Positions 7,061 through 13,994 of a stretch of DNA of 14,250 nt are shown one piece after another. The notes under the pieces were generated by a model, which was given only the letters and a program-made list of their open reading frames with translations, was not told the DNA's origin and did no database searches. Location: positions 1 to 14,250 of the forward strand of contig DCSW01000018.1 in the NCBI GenBank assembly GCA_002325825.1, in the 5' to 3' direction. The DNA is from Collimonas sp. UBA1456. GTDB taxonomy: Bacteria; Pseudomonadota; Gammaproteobacteria; Burkholderiales; Burkholderiaceae_D. Positions within the stretch are counted from its first letter, which is position 1, and each line of letters opens with the position of its first letter. Made by a program: the position numbers and the translations under genes.

Positions 7061-8113
7061 ATGACTTTCACTTCAAACATTTCCAACGTGCCCCTCTCTT
7101 ATCGTGATGCCGGTGTTGATATCGATGCCGGCGATGCTCTGGTCGAAGCAATCAAGCCCTTCGCTAAGCGCACCATGCGTGAAGGCGTGATGGGCGGCAT
7201 CGGCGGTTTCGGGGCCTTGTTCGAAATCAGCAAGAAATTCAAGGAACCGATATTGGTGTCCGGTACCGATGGCGTCGGCACCAAGCTCAAGCTGGCGTTC
7301 CACCTGAAGCGCCATGACACGGTCGGCATCGATCTGGTCGCCATGAGCGTCAACGACATTCTGGTGCAAGGCGCCGAACCGCTGTTCTTCCTCGATTACT
7401 TCGCCTGCGGCAAACTTGACGTGCCGAGTGCGATAGATGTCATCAAAGGAATCGCCAAGGGTTGCGAACTGGCCGGCTGCGCACTAATCGGCGGCGAAAC
7501 TGCTGAGATGCCAAGCATGTATCCAGACGGTGAATACGACCTGGCCGGCTTTGCTGTCGGTGCGGTGGAAAGATCCAAACTGATCGACGGTACCAAGATC
7601 ATCCCCGGCGACGTTGTGCTGGGCCTAGCATCGTCAGGTGCGCACTCCAACGGCTACTCGCTGGTGCGCAAGATCATCGACGTCACCCAGCAGGACCTGG
7701 ACGCCGACTTTCACGGCCGCAAACTGGCCGACGTGTTGATGGAACCAACCCGCATCTACGTCAAGCCATTGCTGGCGTTGATGAAATCGATTGAAGTCAA
7801 AGGCATGGTGCACATCACCGGCGGTGGCATGGTGGAAAACATCCCGCGCGTGCTGCAAGACAATCTAACGGCGGTATTGCATGCCGATAGCTGGGTCATG
7901 CCGCCACTGTTCAAGTGGTTGCAGAAACATGGCCAGGTTGCTGACGCAGAAATGCATCGCGTCTTCAACTGTGGCATCGGCATGACCGTGATCGTCGCCA
8001 AGGAAAACGCCTACGCCGCTATAGCCAAATTACAAGCAGCCGGTGAAACCGTCAACCGTATCGGTGAAATCCGCGATCGCGCCGAAGGCGAGGCGCAAAC
8101 CATGGTCATCTGA
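7061..8113 (+). CDS. purM: Phosphoribosylformylglycinamidine cyclo-ligase (AIR synthetase)
   Basis: PurM catalyses ATP-dependent ring closure of formylglycinamidine ribonucleotide to aminoimidazole ribonucleotide, step five of purine synthesis. Signatures are LSYRDAGVDIDAGD (12-25), GGIGGFG (45-51), the ATP/substrate loop GTDGVGTKLK (68-77), DLVAMSVNDI (91-100), the Gly-rich GGETAEMP block near 145-152, and HITGGGMVEN in the C-terminal half. From ATG 7061 the protein has 350 residues, the family norm. The frame is open upstream to 6950, but those codons have no family resemblance. The ribosome site is weak. The gene is divergent from the decayed permease and converges on the carbonic anhydrase gene, ending before a shared terminator. 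Confidence 0.96.
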   Translation: MTFTSNISNVPLSYRDAGVDIDAGDALVEAIKPFAKRTMREGVMGGIGGFGALFEISKKFKEPILVSGTDGVGTKLKLAFHLKRHDTVGIDLVAMSVNDILVQGAEPLFFLDYFACGKLDVPSAIDVIKGIAKGCELAGCALIGGETAEMPSMYPDGEYDLAGFAVGAVERSKLIDGTKIIPGDVVLGLASSGAHSNGYSLVRKIIDVTQQDLDADFHGRKLADVLMEPTRIYVKPLLALMKSIEVKGMVHITGGGMVENIPRVLQDNLTAVLHADSWVMPPLFKWLQKHGQVADAEMHRVFNCGIGMTVIVAKENAYAAIAKLQAAGETVNRIGEIRDRAEGEAQTMVI

Positions 8114-8125
8114 TCCGATCACTCA

Positions 8126-8243
8126 ACTGCGTCGCCCTCGCGGAAATGATGGAGACGCCGAGCCAGGAAGTGGCGAGTCTGGCGCCTAGGGTGCGCATCA
8201 TTGCAACCCTACCAGCTAGCCCATCCAAGGTAAGCGACGCAGT
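8126..8243. repeat. Inverted-repeat-bounded intergenic element (118 bp)
   Basis: The segment just after purM is bounded by a perfect 10-base inverted repeat, ACTGCGTCGC at 8126-8135 and GCGACGCAGT at 8234-8243. Inside, AGGGT and ACCCT form a further short inverted pair around 8189-8211. The whole could fold as one extended structure or be a small non-autonomous repeat element. There is no coding signal. Only the inverted repeats are seen; calling it a mobile repeat is inference. Confidence 0.35.
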
Positions 8244-8254
8244 CGAAACGACGA

Positions 8255-8284
8255 AAAAAACGACCAGATTACTGGTCGTTTTTT
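8255..8284. terminator. Bidirectional terminator between purM and carbonic anhydrase
   Basis: A perfect 13-bp inverted repeat, AAAAAACGACCAG / CTGGTCGTTTTTT, has a 4-base loop (ATTA). The G+C-rich inner stem followed by six Ts on either strand is the textbook intrinsic terminator. Placed between two convergent genes, it can stop both purM and carbonic anhydrase transcripts. Confidence 0.93.
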
Positions 8285-8331
8285 GATTCGATGATCGCTT
8301 CAATACACAATCATCATAGCACCATCCGGGT

Positions 8332-9000
8332 TTAATCTTCATAGCGCTTCAGGCTGGCCCGCATGCCTTTATCCAGATCGACCATGCAACTTACCGTCAC
8401 ATCCAGATCGTGCAACAAACCATCCTGCAGTCCGTAGACCCAGCTATGGACTGTCAACTGCTGCCCGCGCTCCCAAGCGTCCCGGACAATTGTCGTGCGG
8501 CAGACATTGGCAACCTGCTCCATGGCGTTGAGTTCACACAGGCGATCGTGACGAATATTTTCCGGCAGCGCTTCGCTCAGATAGTACTCATGCTTCTGGT
8601 GCACATCTTCGACATGGCGCAGCCAATTGTCTGCCAAGCCGACACGACGCTTAGTGAGCGCGGCATGGACGCCAGAACAACCGTAGTGACCAACCACGAA
8701 AACGTGTTTGACCTTAAGCACATCGACAGCGAACTGCAGCACCGACAGGCAATTCAAATCACTATGCGCTACCACGTTAGCAACGTTGCGGTGAACGAAT
8801 AACTGACCAGGAAGCAGGCCCAACAACTCATTCGCCGGAACTCTGCTATCGGAACAACCGATCCAGAAATATTCAGGAATCTGTTGCGCCGCCAGCTTTT
8901 TAAAAAAATCTGGGTCGCGACCGGTAATTACCGCCGCCCACTCACGATTTTTCTGAAAAAGGTTTTCTTTGGTCAAGGTTTGCTTGTTTTCTGCAGTCAT
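8332..9000 (-). CDS. can: Beta-class carbonic anhydrase
   Basis: This zinc enzyme interconverts CO2 and bicarbonate, supplying bicarbonate to carboxylases such as those of fatty acid, purine and pyrimidine synthesis. The zinc ligands and catalytic pair are visible: C49-x-D51-x-R53 in WIGCSDSRVP, and H105-x-x-C108 in VVGHYGCSGV. The block GQLFVHRNVANVV (65-77) is also typical. The 222-residue length, ligand spacing and general sequence match the Can (YadF) type of E. coli. The ribosome site before ATG 9000 is weak. It converges with purM, sharing a terminator, and lies downstream of the decayed chalcone-isomerase-like gene on the same strand, 145 bp apart. Confidence 0.94.
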   Translation of the reverse strand: MTAENKQTLTKENLFQKNREWAAVITGRDPDFFKKLAAQQIPEYFWIGCSDSRVPANELLGLLPGQLFVHRNVANVVAHSDLNCLSVLQFAVDVLKVKHVFVVGHYGCSGVHAALTKRRVGLADNWLRHVEDVHQKHEYYLSEALPENIRHDRLCELNAMEQVANVCRTTIVRDAWERGQQLTVHSWVYGLQDGLLHDLDVTVSCMVDLDKGMRASLKRYED

Positions 9001-9145
9001 CGTTTTCTATTCAATCAGATTTTATTTACATATCGTTGTTACAATGCATGTGCGACACTCGAGCCCTTATTTTATAGGAATTTGGCACATCCCATCGGCT
9101 TTTATGAACCTTGCCCGGCTAGCGCCAATATTACCTGCAGCCTTA

Positions 9146-9690
9146 CTACTCTGCCCGTCTCAACAACTCGAGTTTGAGTTTGCTATCCGTCGGCTTCTCG
9201 CCAGGCCAGATTTTCAGCAACACCATTATAGAAAACTTGGTCTGAAAAATTTTCAGACACTGGCTTACCGTTAAAATGGATCTGACTACCGAAGTTGGGC
9301 ATCCAGTCGGTAGTCAGCGCATCGCTTTTTTAATTCCGGAATCGACGCAAAAAATTTGCCAAACTTCAGCAGTTGGTTGATGATCTTTTATTTTTCCATC
9401 CGGTCCACATTATTCTGGACGCCAGCCATGAAGGTACGACTAAAATCTCTGCTGCTGACATCGCGCAGCATGACCAGCTCGATTCGCCGCACGCTGGGAG
9501 CCGCCAACACATCCGGCACAGTATTTTTATCGACAAGGTAAAGTGCCGCCGCATAGACTCCGAAAATCACTTTATAACGAATTCCGGCACCGTTCAGTTT
9601 CAAATCCTGATCCCGACCTTCGCCGTTTCGTCGATTTTGATCCTCGCCACATTCAACGCAAATACCTTTCGTGAAAAGATCAGCACATAA
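9146..9690 (-). pseudogene. Decayed chalcone-isomerase-like (Chalcone_3-type) gene
   Basis: The bacterial family with a chalcone-isomerase-like fold consists of secreted or periplasmic proteins of about 190 residues with no settled function. Its pieces can be followed across frames on the minus strand. VARIKIDETAKVG lies in one frame (near 9650-9615). QDLKLNGAGIRYKV, VYAAALYLVDKN and MLRDVSSRDFSRTFMAG lie in a second frame (to 9391). A TAA stop at 9388-9390 follows, then KIINQLLKFGKFFASIPELKK continues in the same frame. SDALTTDWMPNFG then NGKPVSE follow in a shifted frame after an A6 run near 9326-9331. Finally VLLKIWPGEKPTD lies in another frame, ending at a TAG at 9146-9148. That makes one nonsense codon and at least three frameshifts. 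The signal peptide region is degraded, so the 5' limit is approximate. Decay is certain if the assembly is right; the family name is from memory of its conserved blocks. Confidence 0.78.
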
Positions 9691-9921
9691 TAATATACGA
9701 GCGCAAATTCCTGCACGCCTAACACGGGCCGCTATCGTCGTGTCTCCTCCTATGATTTGTAGATCGAGTTTGTTTATATCGATCATCAACATAAAAGAAC
9801 GATCGCATTATTATTACCATCTACAGGATAAAGAGGTGCGCGAAATTATGTACTAAAAAGGTTATTGGTAAATAATTAATTACTTCTGCTACACAAACTG
9901 CGCGCTGCGCATGCGATCTCT

Positions 9922-9964
9922 AAAAGAAAAAATCACCCATCCCAGACCTAAATGGCAGGGGGTG
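9922..9964 (-). terminator. Probable terminator downstream of dnaJ
   Basis: On the minus strand, about 30 bases after the dnaJ stop, CACCC pairs with GGGTG, with an inner CCA/TGG pair. It is followed directly by ATTTTTTCTTTT. The U-rich tail is convincing, while the stem is imperfect with an internal loop. It would end the grpE-dnaK-dnaJ transcript. The rest of 9793-9995 holds nothing I can identify. Confidence 0.5.
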
Positions 9965-9995
9965 CTACGGGCAAAAAATCGGCAATCGAAGTGAT

Positions 9996-11117
9996 TTATT
10001 CGAAGAACTCTCTCACCTTGTCTTTCCAGGATTTGGATTGCGGGCTATGCTTGGCACCACCTTCACTGGTCAGTTGCTCGAACTCCTGCAGCAACTCCTT
10101 CTGACGGTCACTAAGCTTGACCGGAGTTTCCACCACGACGTGGCAGAACAGATCGCCGGCATGGCCGGAGCGGACGCCCTTGATGCCCTTACTGCGCAGA
10201 CGGAAAGTCTTGCCGGACTGGGTGCCATCGGGGATCGTAAATGACACCTTGCCGTTCAGCGTCGGCACTTCGATTTCACCGCCCAAAGCTGCCTTGGCAA
10301 ACGAGATCGGCATTTCGCAATGCAGGTCGTCGCCTTCGCGTTGGAACACTGCGTGCGGCTTGATATGGATTTCCACATACAGGTCACCGGCTGGGCCGCC
10401 ATTCATGCCGGGCTCGCCGTTGCCGGAAGAACGAATCCGCATACCGTCGTCGATACCGGCTGGAATCTTCACTTCCAGGGTCTTGTTACGCTTGATGCGG
10501 CCGGCACCGGTGCAAGACGGACATGACTCAGGAATGATCTTACCTCTACCGTGGCACTTCGGACAGGCCTGCTGAATGCTGAAGAAACCTTGCTGCATGC
10601 GTACCTGGCCATGACCACCGCAGGTGGAGCAAGTGACCGGTTCGGTACCCGGCTTGGCGCCTGAACCATGGCACGGTTCGCACGCGTCCCAGCTTGGCAC
10701 GCGGATTGTCGTATCGAAACCGCGTGCCGCATGCTCCAGCGTGACTTCCAGGTTGTAGCGCAAATCAGCGCCGCGATACACCTGCGGTCCGCCGCCCCGG
10801 CCACCGCGACCACCACCGCCACCGAAAATATCGCCGAAAATGTCGCCAAAGGAATCGGCGAATCCACTCGCGCCGCCGCCGCCTATGTTGGGATCGATGC
10901 CCGCGTGACCGTAACGGTCATAGGCATCCCGTGTTTGCGGGTCAGACAGCATCTCGTAGGCTTCTTTCGCCTCTTTGAACTTCTCTTCCGCACCTTTGCT
11001 ATCCGGATTGCGGTCCGGATGATGCTTCATTGCAAGCTTGCGGTACGCCTTCTTGATCTCTTCATCAGAAGCGCTTTTCGCAACACCCAATATTTCGTAA
11101 AAATCACGCTTCGCCAT
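9996..11117 (-). CDS. dnaJ: Chaperone DnaJ (Hsp40, type I)
   Basis: DnaJ delivers unfolded clients to DnaK and stimulates its ATPase. The protein has the full type I layout. The J domain (about 1-70) contains the essential HPD motif (H33-P34-D35). A Gly/Phe-rich linker follows (about 78-112, including repeated GDIFG). The zinc-finger region has four CxxCxGxG repeats (CEPCHGSG, CSTCGGHG, CPKCHGRG, CPSCTGAG), and then come the C-terminal client-binding beta domains. The length of 373 residues is normal. The ribosome site AAAGGA lies 9 bases before the ATG, almost identical to that of dnaK. It lies 246 bp downstream of dnaK, a gap holding a hairpin and a repeat element, so its expression may be lower than that of dnaK. 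Confidence 0.97.
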   Translation of the reverse strand: MAKRDFYEILGVAKSASDEEIKKAYRKLAMKHHPDRNPDSKGAEEKFKEAKEAYEMLSDPQTRDAYDRYGHAGIDPNIGGGGASGFADSFGDIFGDIFGGGGGRGGRGGGPQVYRGADLRYNLEVTLEHAARGFDTTIRVPSWDACEPCHGSGAKPGTEPVTCSTCGGHGQVRMQQGFFSIQQACPKCHGRGKIIPESCPSCTGAGRIKRNKTLEVKIPAGIDDGMRIRSSGNGEPGMNGGPAGDLYVEIHIKPHAVFQREGDDLHCEMPISFAKAALGGEIEVPTLNGKVSFTIPDGTQSGKTFRLRSKGIKGVRSGHAGDLFCHVVVETPVKLSDRQKELLQEFEQLTSEGGAKHSPQSKSWKDKVREFFE

Positions 11118-11150
11118 CTTTGTATATCCTTTGGGTAACCTCTAAGACCC

Positions 11151-11232
11151 CGTCATCTCCGCACACGCGGGCACCAAGGTAGGGAATCCAAGCTACTGAC
11201 TAAAATGAATTCCCGCGTACGTGGGAACGACG
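11151..11232. repeat. Palindromic intergenic repeat element between dnaK and dnaJ
   Basis: This element of about 82 bp has imperfect inverted ends (CGTCATCTCCGC... and ...GGGAACGACG). Two internal hairpins are visible: CCGC-ACAC-GCGG (11159-11170) and TTCCC-GCGTACGT-GGGAA (11210-11227). GGGAAT at 11182-11187 is also inverted relative to ATTCCC at 11209-11214. The ATTCCC-N8-GGGAA core is shared with the smaller repeat at 1526-1553, suggesting a dispersed family of REP- or MITE-like elements in this genome. It encodes nothing and probably inserted into the operon spacer. Confidence 0.7.
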
Positions 11233-11261
11233 CAGCGACAGTAATTCGGGTCCTATTACTT

Positions 11262-11310
11262 AAACGAAAACGCCGAACAGGACATCGCAAATGATGGCAT
11301 CTGTCCGGCG
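11262..11310 (-). terminator. Terminator-like hairpin after dnaK (possible attenuator before dnaJ)
   Basis: On the minus strand, CGCCGGACA pairs with TGTTCGGCG (9 bp with one G-U) and is followed by TTTTCGTTT. An alternative inner pairing, GGACA/TGTCC, is also possible. It lies about 55 bases past the dnaK stop. It could partly end transcription or stabilise the dnaK mRNA 3' end, giving more DnaK than DnaJ. The loop is long (22 bases), so efficiency is uncertain. Confidence 0.5.
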
Positions 11311-11363
11311 CGTTGCTACTCCGATCATAACAGCAGAGTGGCCAGCCATCACTGACGAAGAGC

Positions 11364-13289
11364 TTACTTGTCTTTCACTTCCTTGAAATCGGCATCGACT
11401 ACATCGTCTTCCTTCGACTTAGTTTCGGCGCCGGCGCCGGCGCCTGCGGCAGCAACTTGCTGCGCTTGCATGTCGGCATACATCTTTTCGCCCAACTTCT
11501 GCGCTGCGGTAGTCAAAGTAGCTATCCTGTTATCGATGGCGGCCTTGTCGCTGCCTTTCAATGCTTCTTCCAGCTCCTTGATAGCAGCTTCGATGCTAGT
11601 CTTCTCACCGACTTCCAGCTTGTCGCCGTATTCCGCCAGGGATTTTTTGGTCGAATGGACCAATGCATCACCTTGGTTGTGGACTTCGGCAATCTCCTTC
11701 AGGCGCTTGTCTTCATCAGCATTTGCCTCGGCATCGCGCACCATCTTTTGGATTTCTTCTTCGGTTAAGCCGGAGTTGGCCTTGATGGTGATCTTGTTTT
11801 CCTTGCCAGTCGCCTTGTCTTTGGCACCAACGTGCAGGATGCCGTTGGCGTCGATGTCGAAGGTCACTTCGATCTGCGGTGTGCCGCGTGCTGCTGGCGG
11901 GATGCCCTCCAGATTGAATTCACCCAGGCCTTTGTTGCCTGCAGCCATTTCGCGCTCACCTTGGAAAACTTTGATGGTTACAGCCGACTGGTTGTCGTCA
12001 GCAGTCGAGAACACCTGGCTAAATTTGGTCGGGATGGTGGTGTTCTTTTGAATCATCTTGGTCATCACGCCGCCCATAGTTTCGATACCCAGCGACAGCG
12101 GGGTCACATCCAGCAACAGCAAGTCCTTGCGGTCGCCAGACAACACCGAACCCTGGATTGCGGCTCCGACGGCAACCGCTTCATCCGGATTCACGTCCTT
12201 GCGCGGATCCTTGCCGAAGAACTCTTTGACCTTCTCTTGCACTTTAGGCATACGGGTCATACCACCGACCAGAATGATGTCGTCGATATCTGAAACCTTG
12301 ACGCCGGCGTCCTTGATCGCGATGCGGCAAGGCTCGATGGTCTTGGCGATCAGCCCTTCCACCAGCGACTCCAACTTGGCGCGGGTAATTTTCAGGTTTA
12401 GGTGAACCGGTGCGCCGTTGGCCATCGCGATGTACGGCTCGTTGATTTCAGTTTGCTGCGACGATGATAGTTCGATCTTGGCGCGCTCTGCCGATCCCTT
12501 GATACGTTGCAGAGCAATCGCGTCCTTACCCAGATCGGTACCGTTGATCTTCTTGAACTCGTCTAGGATGTAGTCAATGATGTGTTGATCGAAGTCTTCA
12601 CCGCCTAGGAAGGTATCGCCGTTGGTGGACAGCACTTCAAATTGTTTTTCGCCATCGACATCGGCAATTTCAATAATTGAGACGTCGAACGTACCGCCGC
12701 CCAAGTCGTAAACGGCAATCTTGCGATCACCCTTTTCCGCCTTGTCCAGACCGAAAGCCAGCGCAGCTGCAGTCGGTTCGTTAATGATGCGCTTGACGTC
12801 CAGACCGGCGATACGGCCTGCATCTTTAGTTGCTTGGCGCTGTGCGTCGTTGAAGTAAGCCGGCACCGTAATCACGGCTTCGGTGACTTCTTCGCCAAGG
12901 TAGTCTTCGGCGGTTTTCTTCATCTTGCGCAGCACTTCTGCGGAGATTTGTGGCGGCGCCAGTTTTTGATCGCGCACACCGACCCATGCGTCGCCATTGT
13001 CGGCTTTGAGGATCTGGTAAGGCATCAGAGCGATGTCTTTCTGTACTTCTTTTTCGTCGAACTTGCGACCGATCAGACGCTTGGTTGCGTACAGCGTGTT
13101 CTTTGGATTAGTCACTGCTTGGCGCTTGGCAGGCGCACCGACCAAGATTTCGCCGTCTTCCTGATAAGCGATGACGGATGGTGTGGTACGCGCGCCTTCC
13201 GAGTTTTCTATCACTTTAGGTTGACCGCCTTCGATAACCGATACACAAGAGTTGGTGGTACCCAAGTCGATTCCGATAATTTTACCCAT
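11364..13289 (-). CDS. dnaK: Chaperone DnaK (Hsp70)
   Basis: DnaK is the central ATP-dependent chaperone of the cytoplasm, working with DnaJ and GrpE in folding, disaggregation and sigma-32 control. The nucleotide-binding domain begins GIDLGTTNSCV (6-16, phosphate loop 1), contains INEPTAAALAFG (169-180, with the catalytic Glu E172) and DLGGGTFDVS (195-204, with T200 equivalent to the E. coli autophosphorylation site). The linker DVTPLSLGIETMGG near residue 390 leads into the substrate-binding domain and a helical lid. The C-terminus (DADFKEVKDK) is the usual Gram-negative tail. The 641-residue length is normal. The ribosome site AAAGGA is clear. It lies 92 bp downstream of grpE, a gap that also holds a candidate heat-shock promoter. 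Confidence 0.98.
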   Translation of the reverse strand: MGKIIGIDLGTTNSCVSVIEGGQPKVIENSEGARTTPSVIAYQEDGEILVGAPAKRQAVTNPKNTLYATKRLIGRKFDEKEVQKDIALMPYQILKADNGDAWVGVRDQKLAPPQISAEVLRKMKKTAEDYLGEEVTEAVITVPAYFNDAQRQATKDAGRIAGLDVKRIINEPTAAALAFGLDKAEKGDRKIAVYDLGGGTFDVSIIEIADVDGEKQFEVLSTNGDTFLGGEDFDQHIIDYILDEFKKINGTDLGKDAIALQRIKGSAERAKIELSSSQQTEINEPYIAMANGAPVHLNLKITRAKLESLVEGLIAKTIEPCRIAIKDAGVKVSDIDDIILVGGMTRMPKVQEKVKEFFGKDPRKDVNPDEAVAVGAAIQGSVLSGDRKDLLLLDVTPLSLGIETMGGVMTKMIQKNTTIPTKFSQVFSTADDNQSAVTIKVFQGEREMAAGNKGLGEFNLEGIPPAARGTPQIEVTFDIDANGILHVGAKDKATGKENKITIKANSGLTEEEIQKMVRDAEANADEDKRLKEIAEVHNQGDALVHSTKKSLAEYGDKLEVGEKTSIEAAIKELEEALKGSDKAAIDNRIATLTTAAQKLGEKMYADMQAQQVAAAGAGAGAETKSKEDDVVDADFKEVKDK

Positions 13290-13335
13290 GATATATATCC
13301 TTTATTGAAATCTGATTAATGTTTTGATGGTCTAA

Positions 13336-13363
13336 ATATAAGGAGAAAAACAGCGCTTTCAAG
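13336..13363 (-). promoter_or_regulatory. Candidate sigma-32 (RpoH) promoter before dnaK
   Basis: On the minus strand CTTGAAA (13363-13357) is an exact match to the heat-shock -35 element. After a 13-base spacer comes CCTTATAT (13343-13336), a fair match to the -10 CCCCATnT. It lies about 47 bases upstream of the dnaK start and overlaps the grpE-dnaK hairpin. It would give extra dnaK transcription on heat shock. The -10 has several mismatches, so this is less certain than the grpE promoter. Confidence 0.5.
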
Positions 13364-13369
13364 CGCTTG
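13346..13369 (-). terminator. Terminator-like hairpin between grpE and dnaK
   Basis: On the minus strand AGCGC-TTGAAA-GCGCT (5-bp perfect stem) is followed by G and then TTTTT. It lies about 13 bases after the grpE stop. The stem is short, so it is more likely partial termination or an mRNA processing or stability element than a full stop. Its loop contains most of the CTTGAAA box of the candidate dnaK promoter. Confidence 0.4.
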
Positions 13370-13381
13370 CCAAGCTATTTT

Positions 13382-13921
13382 CTATTCCTTTTTGGCTACG
13401 ACGACCAGTGCCGGGCGCAGCAAACGGTCGGCAATCGTATACCCCTTCTGAAGCACTGTCACCACGGTATTAACTTCTTGTTCGGCAGGAACGGTGGAGA
13501 TTGCCTGGTGTTTCATCGGATCGAGTTTCTCGCCGACCTCCGGCGAAATTTCCAGCAAACGATTTCTTTCGAAGGCCGCAGAGAGTTGCTTGAGCGTCAT
13601 TTCAACGCCTTCCTTCAACGACTCAACCGACGGCGTTTCGATTTTCAACGCCATTTCAAGGTTGTCCTTAACCGGCACTAGCACCTCAGCAAAACTCTCA
13701 ATCGCAAATTTGTGCGTACGAGCAATATCTTCCTGAGCGCGACGACGGATGTTTTCCGCCTCAGCCTTGGCACGCAAAAAAGCGTCCTGCATTTCGGCGA
13801 TCTTGACTTGCGCCTCTGACAACTGGATTTCCAGCGCCGATTCGGCGACTATCGATGTATCCTCGGCAACAGCATTTTTTTCGGTTTGCTCTTGTCCGCT
13901 CTGATTTTCCATGTCTTCCAT
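13382..13921 (-). CDS. grpE: Nucleotide exchange factor GrpE
   Basis: GrpE is a homodimer that releases ADP from DnaK, completing the Hsp70 cycle, and acts as a thermosensor. The 179-residue protein has an acidic, Gln/Glu-rich disordered N-terminus (about 1-30). A long coiled-coil helix follows (about 31-80, including LRAKAEAENIRRRAQED), and then the C-terminal beta domain with family blocks NLEMAL, HQAISTVP, NTVVTVLQKGYTIADRLLRPALVVVAK. The start ATG 13921 has GGAG 8 bases upstream; a second in-frame ATG three codons later is less well spaced. It is the first gene of the heat-shock cluster. Confidence 0.96.
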   Translation of the reverse strand: MEDMENQSGQEQTEKNAVAEDTSIVAESALEIQLSEAQVKIAEMQDAFLRAKAEAENIRRRAQEDIARTHKFAIESFAEVLVPVKDNLEMALKIETPSVESLKEGVEMTLKQLSAAFERNRLLEISPEVGEKLDPMKHQAISTVPAEQEVNTVVTVLQKGYTIADRLLRPALVVVAKKE

Positions 13922-13966
13922 TCAGAAATCTCCAACAATCATTAACTTAATGGGGTATATATAAAC

Positions 13967-13994
13967 ACATGAGGCTATGGCCCTACTTTTCAAG
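13967..13994 (-). promoter_or_regulatory. Sigma-32 (RpoH) heat-shock promoter of grpE-dnaK-dnaJ
   Basis: On the minus strand CTTGAAA (13994-13988), a 13-base spacer and CCTCATGT (13974-13967) match the heat-shock consensus CTTGAAA-N11-16-CCCCATnT at all but one defined position. It lies about 45 bases upstream of the grpE start, the expected place. No HrcA/CIRCE inverted repeat (TTAGCACTC-N9-GAGTGCTAA) was seen, so control appears to be by RpoH. A further CCCCATTA at about 13947-13954 has no matching -35. Confidence 0.8.

Noticed and set aside
8106..8342. A 78-codon minus-strand ORF between purM and can
   Set aside because: It reads straight through the bidirectional terminator and the inverted-repeat element and overlaps the ends of both genes.
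9671..9856. Plus-strand 61-codon ORF near the chalcone-isomerase-like remnant
   Set aside because: No ribosome site or family resemblance, and it overlaps the degraded 5' end of the minus-strand pseudogene.
11368..12051. Long plus-strand ORF (227 codons) opposite dnaK
   Set aside because: It is an antisense shadow of a strongly biased coding gene, with Ser/Leu/Ala-rich sequence and no domain.
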